A stretch of 64,000 nucleotides of DNA, from contig JACGCN010000001.1 in the NCBI GenBank assembly GCA_014905825.1, forward strand, positions 3,348,001-3,412,000, written 5' to 3'. This DNA comes from Lyophyllum atratum. Taxonomy: Eukaryota > Basidiomycota > Agaricomycetes > Agaricales > Lyophyllaceae. The position numbers and the translations under genes were made by a program. Of this stretch, positions 48,695 to 60,368 are shown one piece after another; the first letter of the stretch is position 1; every line of letters starts with the position of its first letter. The notes under the pieces were generated by a model. That model did not search any database. It was given only the letters and a program-made list of their open reading frames with translations, and was not told the DNA's origin.

Positions 48695-51600
48695 ATGACT
48701 TCGTCGCTCAGCACAAGGACCGTCGTCCTCGTCGGCATCCTCGCCGTCGTCCTCCCCATTGTTTTCCGTATCATCTCCTCTCCCTTCCTCCTTATCCTGC
48801 TGTCCCCCCTACTCATTCTCCTCCTCGGTCTTCTCTTTCTATCGTTGAACCTCTTCCTTGGATATCTCGTGGACAAGAAGGCGATTCCAAGGAATGATCT
48901 CCAACACGCGTCACGTCCTTTCGCGTTCTCGACGCCAGCAGCCTGGCAAGCTGTCCTAACGCGATCACAATGGTCTCAGAACACGCCGCAATCTTTTCCT
49001 CCATTATGCCCCGATGCACCCCTCGTATCCTCGGCTTTGAACGACATTCTCATTATGGTTGTTCGGGATTTTGTCTTGACTTGGTACAAGGACCTGTCCT
49101 CGTCACCATCCTTCCCAATGGCTGTCTCGTCGGTACTGCACGAATCTCTGGAAAAAATTCTTGACAAGGCCTCCACCATAGACATTTCAGTCCTGGTAGT
49201 CAAACGAATTCTTCCCAAAATTACGGCGCACGTCGAACAGTTTCGTCAGTCGGAGGTCGCGTTACGCGGTGCCGGCTTGGAACGCAAGCTTACTCAATCG
49301 GAAGAACTTGATCTGCTTTTGGCTAGTAGGTATTCAGGAAAGGGCGGAAAACTGCACCCCGCCATCGAGAATCTCTCCACCACGTTTACGAAGCAAACCG
49401 AGGAGATACATCTTAGACAGTTGGTTGAGAAGGCCCTGCCCTACGTTTTACCGGAGGCTGAATCACGAAGCCAAGCTTTCAAGTTGGTAGTGCGCGAGAT
49501 TGTAGTCTGCTCTGTGCTGCAGCCCATTATGGATATGGTATCAGATCCTGATTTCTGGAATCGCGCTATCGATCAAGTGGTACGTACTATTTTATGGTAC
49601 ATACAACGAACTAAAGTTTAACATATATCTCTCCAGGCAGGAGCAGCTATTCATCAACAGTTAGTTGTCATACCAAGTTATTATTGATATTGGGCTAACC
49701 GTGGGCAGGAAACTGATTACCAAAGTCCGACACGTTTTGGAGGCACAGTCCCCTCGACCCCAACCTCGATTATCTCCTACTGCACCGTTACCAACGGAGC
49801 TCATTACAATACGTACCGATCTGAAGGAGTTCGAGTCGTTTCTTCGAAGCATCAACAGATGCTCTTCTCTTCTGGACGCGCGAAGGCTTAAGAACGACGT
49901 AATTGGGGAGATCAGGAGAACAAGATCACTTCTTGGTGAGATGAGCTTAATCTTGTCCTGAGCTCGTTCTCACCTGTTATAAAGCGAATCATGATAAGGA
50001 GGATTGGATCAACGGCGAAAAAACAGAGGACGTGGTCGCTTTCTTAGATCGACTCTACACTGCAAAGCGCAAGGTCGAGGAAAGAATTGTAGTACTTGGT
50101 GGTGACGACGACCATGAACCGGTAAGCACTTGCACCACCTTGTAAAAATGCATTCCTTAACTCCTTGGTAGCAATCCTCGTACCAGGAAGCTACTCAGAA
50201 GTCCGGCCTAGCTCTTCGAGATGTCCTAAGGAACCCCAGCTCCCTTTCATATTTCATGGAGTTCATGGATCGCCGCCATAGGTCTTTGCTCGTCCAGTTT
50301 TGGCTAACAGTGGAGAGCTTCAAAAACCCCTTGGAATCTGTGGACTCCGAGTCTTCCGATGACGAAGAAGAACGGATCCAGAACTCGACGTCGTCTGCCA
50401 CCGTCAAGGAGGACATATCTATGATCAATAATTTATATTTTTCACGTTCCGCACTTCACCCGACACTCGCTTCTATCTCAAAGAAACATATCGACATAAT
50501 GCGCGCCTTCACAGAAAGTCAGTCGCCTCCTACGCCTGCTGCCCAACGAAAAGTCCGAAGAAGTGTTATGCTGGCTCAAAGACAGGTCGAACGGGACATG
50601 GAGCAGGATTTCGACGAGTTCGAGAGATCTGAACTCTGGTTTCGCGCTATTGGTGATACCGACTTTGGCAGTCATCGCTCCCGCAATGCGGAGGACTACT
50701 CGCCGAAAGAGGAACGGCCCTCGCAAAACGCTGTGAATTTACGACCTACAACCCACGCTAAGCATGGCCATACGTCTCATCTTACGCTCACACCTGCTGA
50801 GCCTGTCACTGGCCCTGTGATGCAACGCACAGCGAGCTCCAGCTCTCATCGCTCTAGCACCTCGGCTCAACAACCTCAAATTCGGACGTCTCCATCGAAT
50901 ATCGAAGTTTTGATGTCACCTGTCTCGGATCCTGAATCTGAATCTGCGCGTCCGCCGCTGTTTGATGACACGGAGGATAAACAGCAAAGAGAAGAAGAGA
51001 AACGGATGGAGGCAATCCAAGCTGCTCTTACAGACATCATGGCACTTGAGCAGGAGCAAACTGACATACCTTCAAGGAAGAAGAAGATGGGGATGTCGAG
51101 GAGGACCTCGAAACTTATAATTCCCCCCGATCGCGGCAAGCGGCGGGCGATGTTTGACGATGATCATGATGATGACGATGCCGACGACGACGCGGAACCA
51201 GATGTGGACGACGCGGGTGCTGATGACGCTCAGGACGAACACGGGTCGTACCAATTAGCTGCGCCCGGTGACCTTCAGCTATCATACGAAATCGCTCGGT
51301 TAGGTGATAACATCGCTAATCTAGAGGCACAGGACCTCATGTTGGACACACTCATAAAAAAGGCAGAGCTCACTGGTGACACGCAGGAGCTCAAGCTTCT
51401 CGTGAAATCCAAGTCGGCAATGAATAGGGATCTACGGGAACTCAAATTCCAAAAGCTCCAGTACGAACAGCAAGAGTCTGCAAACCGACTCTTTTCTGAT
51501 CGGACAAAAGTAGTCCATCCTTAGTTCGACGGTTGGGGAGGAAGAGGGCAAATCCGTTGTGCGATATCTGATTGAAGTTCAGCAGCTTGCGCCAGACGGC

Positions 51601-52846
51601 GGACATGCATCCGGGTGGGTAGTCGCACGACGCTATAACGAATTTTTCAACGTCCACAACAAACTACGGGAACGCTACGGACTTGTCCGTGGCTTGGACT
51701 TCCCAGGCAAACGTCTCGTTACGGCTTTGTCTGGGAGCTTTGTCGACACGCGGAGAGTTGGCTTGGAGAAATACTTGCAGGTAAGTATTGTGAGGTCTCA
51801 TGATGCCCATGTTGCAAAGTTTAACGTTCATTTCAGAGTGTGATTGCTATACCGATTGTTTGTGAGAGCGATGAGCTCCGAGCGTTCCTTTCCCGCGACT
51901 CTCCCTTTGTTGCCGCTCAGGCGCCCACAACCCCCAAGGGTACATCTTTTTCTGGATCAGATCTTGTGCGTAACGTCTACCGCTCGGTCACTGAGAGCAT
52001 CGACGACATGTTCTTTGGGCCCTCGATGCTAGATGTCATGATCCAGAGACTGACGAGGCAGGCGGCGGAATTCGCTGGGATCGTCGGGTCGGGTATCCAC
52101 GATGAAGACCTCGTTGCCCAGGCCTTGAAAGCATCTGGGAAAACTTCACCTGACGCTGCCTTTATGCAACTTCCTGGCGATTTAAAGCCTTTAGATGGGG
52201 AGACAAGTACATCGACCTTCTCCGCCCCTATCTGCGACCTGGTGTTGGCTGTGTTTGAGCTCAACAAGAAGAACAATTGGCTACGGCGCCAAGCTATAGT
52301 GATCATCCTACAGCAGGTCTTGGGTGGGACCATCGAGCGGTTAGCATACATTCGTCTTTCCACGATGTGTCGATCTCATGATTATGCGTAGGAAAATACG
52401 CGAAAATGTTAAATCCTTCCTCGAGGAGTCCCGCGTCCTGTCCTTCATCAAGATTTTCCGCGATGGACTCTGGCCTGGCGGTAAACTTAAGCCTCCAAGC
52501 GTGCCTCGTTCTTTTGAGGAGAAACTCCACACTCGAGATGAGGCTAACAGAAAGCTCTCATCTCTCGTACCTGGTACGTGTCTATAAACCCAATAGACAT
52601 TGTACGTTGAAATTAAGCTTTCGAGCCAGATCTTGCCGCCAACATGATCGGCCGATCCAATGCCCGTCGTGGAGCACGTAGGATGTTCGCCGTACTGCAA
52701 AACAGACGCCTCAACCAGCATATCGCTTACACCATCGTCGACGAGGTACGTTGTCCCCCTGGTTCGTGTATGTTATCTTTTTGGCTAACTCTCCCCAGAC
52801 TTTTGCGGCACTATTCCCAGAATCCGCTACGAATCCTCCAGATTGA
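48695..52846 (+). CDS. mdm1: Mdm1-type sorting nexin (PXA-RGS-PX-nexin C)
   Basis: Large membrane tether of the SNX13/14/25 group, at ER-vacuole contacts in yeast. The ATG at 48695 opens two hydrophobic segments (VVLVGILAVVLPIVFRII and LLILLSPLLILLLGLLFL). Then follow the PXA domain (LNDILIMVVRDFVLTWYKDL, RQLVEKALPYVLPEAESRS), an RGS-like region (LRDVLRNPSSLSYFMEFMDR, then LLVQFWLTVESFKN), a long acidic linker, the PX domain (YLIEVQQLAPDGGHASGWVV, then RRYNEFFNVHNKLRERYG) and the nexin C domain (NVKSFLEESRVLSFIKIFRD). Just before PX, at about 51522, zero frame stops (CCT TAG). Skipping one T gives SSTVGEEEGKSVVRYLIEV. It converges on trm6, with only 69 bp between stops. Confidence 0.87.
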
Positions 52847-52915
52847 GAACCTGAAGTTGCTCCGTCACTGCTTTCCGTCGTTCCTGTAGTATAAGATTCA
52901 CCGGAAGCCCCCATC

Positions 52916-54775
52916 TCATTGGACTCCTTGACCTACATCTAACATCATTACATCTGTTGAGTTGTCTATACTACCGTCCTCTTTTGATGGTGCATCGGAT
53001 GGAGAGGGGGCTGGTTCCTCAGCCTCTTGTTCCGCTTTGGGTCTTTTGGGTTTTGAATGACGATGAATCATGACTGAAGACGCATTCGGGTCATCATAGC
53101 TACGACATTTTATGGTTAATTAATGCTCATCGATGATTTCTCTGACACGTACATTTTTATTGCATGAAGAATGAATCCCCCAGAACCTGACGTGACCATA
53201 GTTGGATGGGTCCGTCCAGGGAGAACTTGGTATCGGCGTAGCCAAGGTTCTGTTACAGTGGGACAGAGATATTGCGAGGTCGCTCGCATTTGCGTCTGAA
53301 GATCTGTCAATATCTAAAGGTAACCATGAGTTCAAACATGCAGTAAGATACGACGAGACACCGTACTTGTATATGGGGACTGTGGACAACGATAGACCCA
53401 GAACCCGCCACATATGGGACCAGCTTCTCCAGAATAGACCAAGGGTCATATTCGCTGCTGATGATGAGGCTAGATGCCTGTAAGCGGGCCGAAGTACGAC
53501 TAGGATGATAAGATACTGACGAGTCAAATTCCCCATTAAATAGCTCCTCCCTTGTACTTGTTAGCAAATCTGACACAGCTTTACGTTTGTTAAGACGTGA
53601 TTTTTGTCTTTCCGATCGTATATCCTCCTGCGGAATATCGGACGGAGGTATGACTGTACATCAGTCGATAATTGAACCTCAAATGAGCAGAAAAAAACAT
53701 GGCTTACTAGGATTGTAATCCTCTTCTGCGGTTGCCCAGTTAAGTGAAACAAGAACACCGGATGCGATATGAGGTTTGAAATTCATATTCGCCATCACTG
53801 GATATGCTGGAGGTGAGTCTGTGTCGCAGATAGTGAGCAGTCTTCCCTCGCCTATTTTTTTGTGAGCAGATGCTGGACTTGTAACAATCATTCATCTACC
53901 TCCCATGCGTTCCAAAATGCCTGTGACCACCAGCCCAGAGGCATCATCTACAGCGAGATATCGACCACCGGGCCTTATATTGGCCAGATTCAGCATCTGA
54001 GACAAAGTATCGACGCGAATATCTCGAATACGCGTCTGATCTTTGTTAAACCAATAGTCACAGACGTTGAATAGTGTGGGTTCGATAGTCGTGAATGATT
54101 TTGAGTACCTGTACAGGCCGTTAGTGATACTTGAGGCTCCAAATACGGATTCACCCTACTTTTCTTCCTTCCGTTTCTTATATTTTTCCTTGCTGTATTC
54201 TGTTTTGAGGGAGTAGTTGGCGTGCTGTTCTATCTGCTTCTTAATCATATCCTAAGATAATAACAGTAAGTCCTGGGTGCCTGACTGAATAAAGTAAGGT
54301 ACAGACCGATACATGGACGCCAGACATCTTCAGCTTCTGTATCTCGTCTATCGTCAGAGGTTGTACGAATTCGCCATCGTTAATGAGTTCATTGGTGGCA
54401 TCAGTATCCTCTGCGGTTTGGAGACTCGTGAGCACCGGTTTTTAAATCAGTTTTTACGAAGTCCTACCGACTTCCTGTATACTGCGAGGCGGCACAACCT
54501 TCAGTTTCTTGTCGACCATTTCGTACGTCAGCCCATAAGGCTGGTCTATCAATTCATTGACGTAGAAGGAGCCTAGCCTTCCTACTGTGACTGTACTGCA
54601 CGTCGCCGATCAGCAAATAATTTACCTGGTAAGGAAGATAAGCGTACGAGTCCTTCTCTATCTTAACACCTTTAACATCGCCGTTCGGTATCCTCAGAAG
54701 TACCAGATTGCCTGATTCGATCGTACATTCCCTTGACTCTAGCTCTGGCAAAGGAGCGGCATCGTGGCTGCTCAT
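52916..54775 (-). CDS. trm6: tRNA (adenine-58-N1) methyltransferase non-catalytic subunit Trm6
   Basis: RNA-binding partner of Trm61, nuclear, making m1A58 in tRNAs including initiator tRNA. The start at 54775 gives MSSHDAAPLPELESRECTIE. Family segments are GNLVLLRIPNGDVKGVKIEK, VGRLGSFYVNELIDQPYGLT, YEMVDKKLKVVPPRSIQEVE, DTDATNELINDGEFVQPLT, IEQHANYSLKTEYSKEKYKK, KSFTTIEPTLFNVCDYWFN, RPGGRYLAVDDASGLVVTGI and RRYQVLPGRTHPTM. The acidic tail ends MMLDVGQGVQ. Every intron could be placed with GT-AG borders and no frame correction. It is divergent from the UCS gene, with 164 bp between. Confidence 0.88.
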
Positions 54776-54939
54776 GGCAAGATTGTGGTGGAGGTCGAGG
54801 CGAAGGTTCAAGTTATCGGCAGTCCAAGTGATCGAACGCAGGGAAATTACGATCATTGCGCTTGCTTTTGCCTACCATCATCGTGCTATCGATAACCTGA
54901 GGACTGCTGCATACGCTATGGGCCCTCAAAACGAGACCA

Positions 54940-57025
54940 ATGACATTACAGGAAACGATGAAACTGTCCCAGAGCACACGCGATAATCATGCTGTCTTGC
55001 CCGATGAACTTTCCTATTTGATCACCGCCTTTCTCCCTTCCAACCCACCCACTGATCGCTCCAAGGCCTACCTCACTCTATCTGCATTCTGCCAAGGTGC
55101 CAGAAGCTCCTCCACTTCAGCAAGGGAAAGAGCCCGATCCAAATACGGAGGCTTTGGTGAACGCTTTTGGCCCTGCAGTGGTCAATCGACTAGCAGACAC
55201 CGATGAGAATGCCCTGCTTGCCAGTGTGTCCTTTTCAACGGCTCTATTTCAAGTGGATTGGCAATCTGCTTCTTCAATTTTTAAGCAGGATGGAGTCCTT
55301 GAAGCAATCATGGATAGCGTTGACCTTGCTCCATCGACACAGCTGGCTCGTGCGGTCGCGCAACTCCTCTCGCAGGCCTGTGGTCATAAACCATGTCGCG
55401 GAATCCTATCATCACAGGCCATCCAGTGGTTGAATTTCGCGTCGCGAAGTTCTCCAGATACAAACACACGTGCTGGGGCGACTGCGGCACTCATAAAGCT
55501 ATCAAAAGGATCAGCCAGCGATAATGCAGAAGCCAACGAAAGTTTGGGAGGGGTGGAGGATTCGCAGCTTGGCGCTAGTCGACAGAAGGATGAAGAGCTT
55601 GCTGCTGCAATGAGAGAGATTGTGGTCTCTGGCGAGGATCAAGCATCGACGTCGGACGCGTTGGAAGGTTTGGCGTATCTCACCATCGATCCAACCCTCA
55701 AAGACAGGCTCTCTCGCGACACAGCTTTCTTGAAACGAATTATAACCCTTATCCCGCGTCCTACAGCGACAACCCCAGTGGAATCAGCAGAACCTCCCAC
55801 CACCCTTGTATTTGGGATTCTCCTCATCGTGTCAAATCTTACTGCCTACCGTCCTCGCCTTACGGAAGAGCAGGCCCAGATTGAAAAGCTCCGGCAAATG
55901 GCCAAGGCCTCTAATGCCAGCTCCAAAATACCGTCTGCATCCGCCCTTGATGATGACGAGAGTGTTAAGGCCAGGGTTCGACGACTAGTAGACGCTGGAT
56001 TGTTGGACATCTTTGCATCGGCGACTCGGACAAATACCTCAGGAGTGCGAGTACTATCCGGAAAAGTCTTGCTCAGCATCGTAGAAGACAAGGATAACCG
56101 AGGCAAAGTCCTTCAAAGCGGCGGTGCCAAGGTCCTCATGCGTATCATCACACACGCAGTATCAAGTTCTGCTGAAAAGCCATCGGACTCTTCGCCGACG
56201 TTTGATCCTGCCTATCTCAACGCAATACAGGCACTAGCTAAACTTACTATTACGGCCTCTCCGGTTCAGGTCTTCGGACCAAACGAAGGGACAATGTACG
56301 ATGCTATTCGCCCATTCTCTTCCATGCTTCAAGGATCTTCGTCCACACTTCTTCAGCGGTTTGAATCCATGATGGCTTTGACGAATCTCTCATCTCAGAG
56401 TGCTGAAATGGCGACCCGTATCGCAAAATCAGAAGGTCTTCTGAACAAGGTGGAGTTGCTGCTGCTGGAGGACCACACACTTATTCGAAGGGCAGCGATG
56501 GAGCTCATGTGCAATCTCATCGCAGGTGCAGACGACGTGTTTGAGAGATATGGTGGGGGAAACAATCTAAACACCGCCAAATCAAAGCTGCAAGTGGTCC
56601 TAGCATTGTCGGACGTTGAGGATTTGCAGACACGGCTGGCTGCCTCGGGTGCTGCGGCCACTTTGACAAGCGCACCTAGTGCCTGTCTAGCCCTTGTCGC
56701 ACTTCAATCTGAAAAACACCGAGTTTTCCCCACTCTTGCCCGACTCATTGACCCTTCCGCGGTCCATCACGATGATTCTGACGAAGAGAGAGACGACGAT
56801 ACTGGGACTCACCCAGGCCTTGTTCATCGAGGGATTATTTGTACTCGGAACATCCTCTTCAGTGTATCCGACGGAGTCCTGCAGAAAAAGCTTGCCAAGG
56901 AAGCGGAAGAAGCAGGATTGCTACAGGCCCTGATGAATTTTGTGAAGGCTGAGGGTGGGAGAGTGGACGAAACAGTACTGCGACCTGCTGTGGAGGTGCT
57001 GAAAGTGCTCATGGACAAATCCTGA
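54940..57025 (+). CDS. UCS-domain myosin chaperone (She4/Cro1/UNC-45 family)
   Basis: Folds and stabilises myosin motor domains. After MTLQETMKLSQSTRDNHAVL, then PDELSYLITAFLPSN, the armadillo-like helical repeats run to the end. Recognisable parts are SFSTALFQVDWQSASSIFKQ, RAVAQLLSQACGHKPCRGIL, DALEGLAYLTIDPTLKDRL, TTLVFGILLIVSNLTAYRPR, FESMMALTNLSSQSAEMATR, RRAAMELMCNLIAGADDVFE and GLVHRGIICTRNILFSVSDG. The long exon is uninterrupted from about 55100 to TGA at 57023. Near 55097 one extra base separates YLTLSAFC from KVPEAPPLQQGKEPDPN. A nearby ATG at 54918 is an alternative start in another frame. Confidence 0.87.
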
Positions 57026-57323
57026 TATATTATATACTGCGGGACATTGTCAAAATACGTTGATAAGCATTTCAAGAAATTGGATGACGGGGACGAGAAA
57101 ATTCAGAATGGATCTTGAAGCTTGAAGCTGTATGAAATTGGCAGAATTGATGTCCAGTTGAGCACTTTTTGGGTCCATAAGCCTTTTCCTTGGTAGTAAG
57201 ATGATAATTTCGAGTACTTGCCTTTGTGATGTCATGACAAGATCTCGGATATGGGCATCGCAGCAACGCAGCGTTTCGGGAATACCCGATCTCCGTCAGC
57301 GGCTGCTTAAGTTGAACGGTGAT

Positions 57324-57329
57324 ATCCTC
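57324..57329. repeat. Target-site duplication, left copy (ATCCTC)
   Basis: It immediately precedes the TATGGC terminus of the second element. The identical hexamer follows its other end at 60340-60345. Confidence 0.8.
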
Positions 57330-57441
57330 TATGGCAACAGGGACTGACCAGCTCCCTAACCGACGGTCAAAGCCGTAATTTGAGCTCCGCCATCAACCAA
57401 ACAAATCCAGGACTCAGGACCCCAGATGTATCAATCTAATC

Positions 57442-57950
57442 TCTGATGCCCAAAAGCGGTCATTCTCCCATCGTCCCACCTATATCTTCAAATGGGTGAT
57501 TTTTGAATGAATATCCTTTGGCAAGGTAGCTGGCATATGGCTACTGGTTCTATTCCCAAGCTCAGACTTTAAAAAACTAGGAATAGTGTAGACTTGGAAG
57601 GCATACACTGTCTGATGCCCAAAAGTGGTCATTCTCCTATTGTCCCACCCATAACTTCAAATGGGTGGTTTTTAAATGAATATGCTTTGGCAAGGTAGCT
57701 GGCATATGCCTACTGGTTCTATTCCCAAGCTCAGACTCTAAAAAACTAGGAATAGTGTAGACTTGGAAAGGCATACACCGTCTGATGCCCAAAGTGGTCA
57801 TTCTCCTATTGTCCTACCTATAACTTCAAATGGGTGGTTTTCAAATGAATATCCTTTGGCAAGCTGGCTGGCATATGCCTACAGGTCCTATTCCCAAGAT
57901 CAGACTTTAAAAAACTTGGAAATTTTTAAAAGTGTAGACCTGGAAAGCCA
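57442..57950 (+). repeat. Three tandem copies of a 169-170 bp sequence
   Basis: Copies start at 57442, 57611 and 57781, each with TCTGATGCCCAAA. They contain CTTTGGCAAGxTxGCTGGCA and CTATTCCCAAGxTCAGACTx. They lie directly inside the left inverted repeat of the second element. No coding pattern or splice signals are seen. Confidence 0.92.
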
Positions 57951-58446
57951 GATAATATAGCGGATGATAACAAATTGACCCAAAATGTGACGGTAGTCTC
58001 CAGGTAAGAACTGGTGTAAGTCCTGTATTCGTAAAACTGGCTATCATATAATAAAGCAGTTCTTTATATACGAGAGCCTGGTCTATCAACTGATAGGATA
58101 AAGAAACTACCACAGAGTGGGTAAAGTGAGTAATCGTGCCGCTCAGTGTCACAGGTAGTCACATCGCGCTCCAGGCATCGCGAGAGTCGAGGGATGACTA
58201 AAGAATTGATATAAGTAGGGGGGAAGGGAAGAGGAACATATTCTGGATATGGTGTAGAACTTTTGTGAACTGATGATCTAAATTGAAAGAATAATTGAGA
58301 TAAGTGTCGAAAAGGTTATTGAGTGGTTAAGAAGCAACGAGAAAGTTACTGCTCCATATTCTGAGAGTCCGACTCCGAGGACTCCTTTTCCTTCCCCTTG
58401 CCCTTAGGATCCGACCCCGCCTTCGCCTTGCGAGCTTCACTGTCGC

Positions 58447-60103
58447 TCAGAGTCTCCATGACTGCATTCGGACTGAGGGGAGTAGGGGCTCGTCGGAGAG
58501 TGCTGGTCCTCGTCCGTTATTCTGGCGCTGCTGCTGCTGTTGGTGCTGATTCTTCTCCTTTCTACGATGGTACTGGAAGGACTTGCGCGCGTTCTCGCCA
58601 TGAGGGCGGCACAATGCCTGTACCACGTCTTGAAACGCCCGTTTGTCGATGTCACCGCTAAGACGGTCGATGAGACCGAGGCCGACGAGTGGTAGAATCC
58701 CGGAGTCGATGAAGGATGTGGGAAGAATGTGGGATGGCATGGTGGTATGAGGTATACTCCATTTATTACTCTGGTAGTTGAACTCGCAGACCTTGTATAA
58801 GAAATTGGCCGAGTTGAAGTATTCTGCAAACTTGGGATATCTGAGTGGGAAGATCAATCGGAAGTCCTCGTTGGCATGGACAGCTTCGTTGAACTTGGTG
58901 AAGCAGCTAGTTGCAACGGGTGGATCTTGTACTTGTTTCCCGTTTTGGCGTGTTTGATAATAACACATTTAGACTCTGGGTCTACGGAAAGATGAGGGTG
59001 TCGAGGGGTTTTGTTGTGGTTCGGAGGACCCATGCCATAGAGGGAGAGTGATGAGACAGTGATGAAGGGTGAGGAAGGGGATGGAAGGACGACCTCGTCA
59101 TTTTTAATGAGAGGTAATTGCAAATGACCTAAAAATACCTGCGGGTCGCCTTGTGGCTCTCCTCCAGCCCGGATATAGTCTCTAGTCAAGGGCGTCAGAT
59201 ACAGCTCCAGCAAATGGAGCTCGACCACCTGGGAATGAGTCATCCAGGTCTTATCACCGGCTTTCCACACCACCTTGAACATGGCGTTAGTTCGCCACGA
59301 TCTTGTCGGCAGCCCATTGTTTTCGCTCTCAGTCGATTCCACGATCTGACTGTCGAGATGACCAGGAACAGCCGGTCATCATTAGGTTTATGGATACGGA
59401 GGAGGGACACACGTCGTGGATTCCGCGTTGCCGCATGGTAGAGGGAATATCAACTCGGAATGAGTTGTTCCCGAAGCTCTTGGTGATCGGGTATGGTCCC
59501 ATGTATTTCGGGATGAGCTTGCGTGCTAGTCCCTTTGGAAACGTAAGGTTCTTCGTGGAGAGATAGGCAAGATTCCCTTCCTCGAAAGGAGAGATCTGCC
59601 GACGATGATTCGTGAGTCGAGTCTGTTTCACTCGAGGGGCCAAAATGCTATCGTGCGCTGTCAGTAATTTAGAAATCCTGCCAAGTTAAAAAGCGTACAT
59701 CTGAATCTAAAGTTGAGGGTTTACAAGAATTAGTGAATCAGACGCATTGATAGAATGTGTGACATACCTGAGTCCAGTAATCCTCGCCATTTCCATCCCG
59801 GAACTTCAAAATAACATTGCGAGGTGATGGTTCAGTTACGACAAGTTGGAGCTTGTGATTTGAGATTGGAATATTTTCTAGGGAGTGGTATTTAGGAGGG
59901 AAAACACCCTGTTAGACAATAGTTGAGGAAGGAACAGGGTACACATGTCCTTCAGTAGCCAAAGAACCCGGTGGGTGGTTTCCCTTCTCCTCTGATGTGG
60001 CTTCACCCCAGACAGCCTCTAGAATGAGATCTTCTGCCGGAGTTTCCTCTAGGAAATGTTGGATTTGAAAACGATCAAGGACTCCTTCACCAAATTCAGG
60101 CAT
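58447..60103 (-). pseudogene. Retroelement-derived (Ty3/gypsy pol C-terminus) chimeric gene, broken
   Basis: Upstream part: the ATG at 60103 (MPEFGEGVLDRFQIQHF), spliced to VFPPKYHSLENIPISNHKLQ and FRDGNGEDYWTQ, a non-retroviral-looking N-terminus. The middle is typical of the integrase tail of Ty3/gypsy polyproteins (AHDSILAPRVKQTRLTNHRR, PFEEGNLAYLSTKNLTFPKG, LARKLIPKYMGPYPITKSFG, then SLLRIHKPNDDRLF and MFKVVWKAGDKTW). Two frame breaks near 59400 and 59430 interrupt this part. A Gln-rich segment follows and ends at 58447. It looks like a captured, decaying retroelement piece within the second element. Confidence 0.55.
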
Positions 60104-60339
60104 GGCAGAAGCAGATGAGATGAGCAGACGCAACGGGATGTCATTGTGAGGAGCAATAAATACAAAATAAATTTCAAGTAGCTGACTGAGTGATTGAATC
60201 GGCCGGGATGGCTGACTGATCAGCAGAGATTAGATTAATACATCCGGGGTCCTGAGTCCTGGATTTGTTTGGTTGATGGCGGAGCTCAAATTACGGCTCG
60301 GCACGTCAGTTAGGGAGCTGGTCAGTCCCTGTTGCCATA

Positions 60340-60345
60340 ATCCTC
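60340..60345. repeat. Target-site duplication, right copy (ATCCTC)
   Basis: It directly follows the CCATA terminus of the second element and matches 57324-57329. It lies 24 bases before the myosin start codon. Confidence 0.8.
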
Positions 60346-60368
60346 CCCACAACTAGACAATCCGCGAC

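Larger units (their letters stand above)
57330..60339. mobile_element. 3.0-kb TIR element with the same TATGG terminus, probably non-autonomous
   Basis: Terminal inverted repeats of 116 bp (57330-57445 and 60224-60339) begin TATGGCAACAGGGACTGACC and differ at about ten positions. Perfect 6-bp direct repeats (ATCCTC) flank them. No transposase is present. Inside lie a three-copy 170-bp tandem repeat next to the left terminus and a broken retroelement-derived gene on the minus strand. The shared TATGG terminus and 6-bp duplication suggest mobilisation by the same transposase type as the 11-kb element. Confidence 0.85.
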
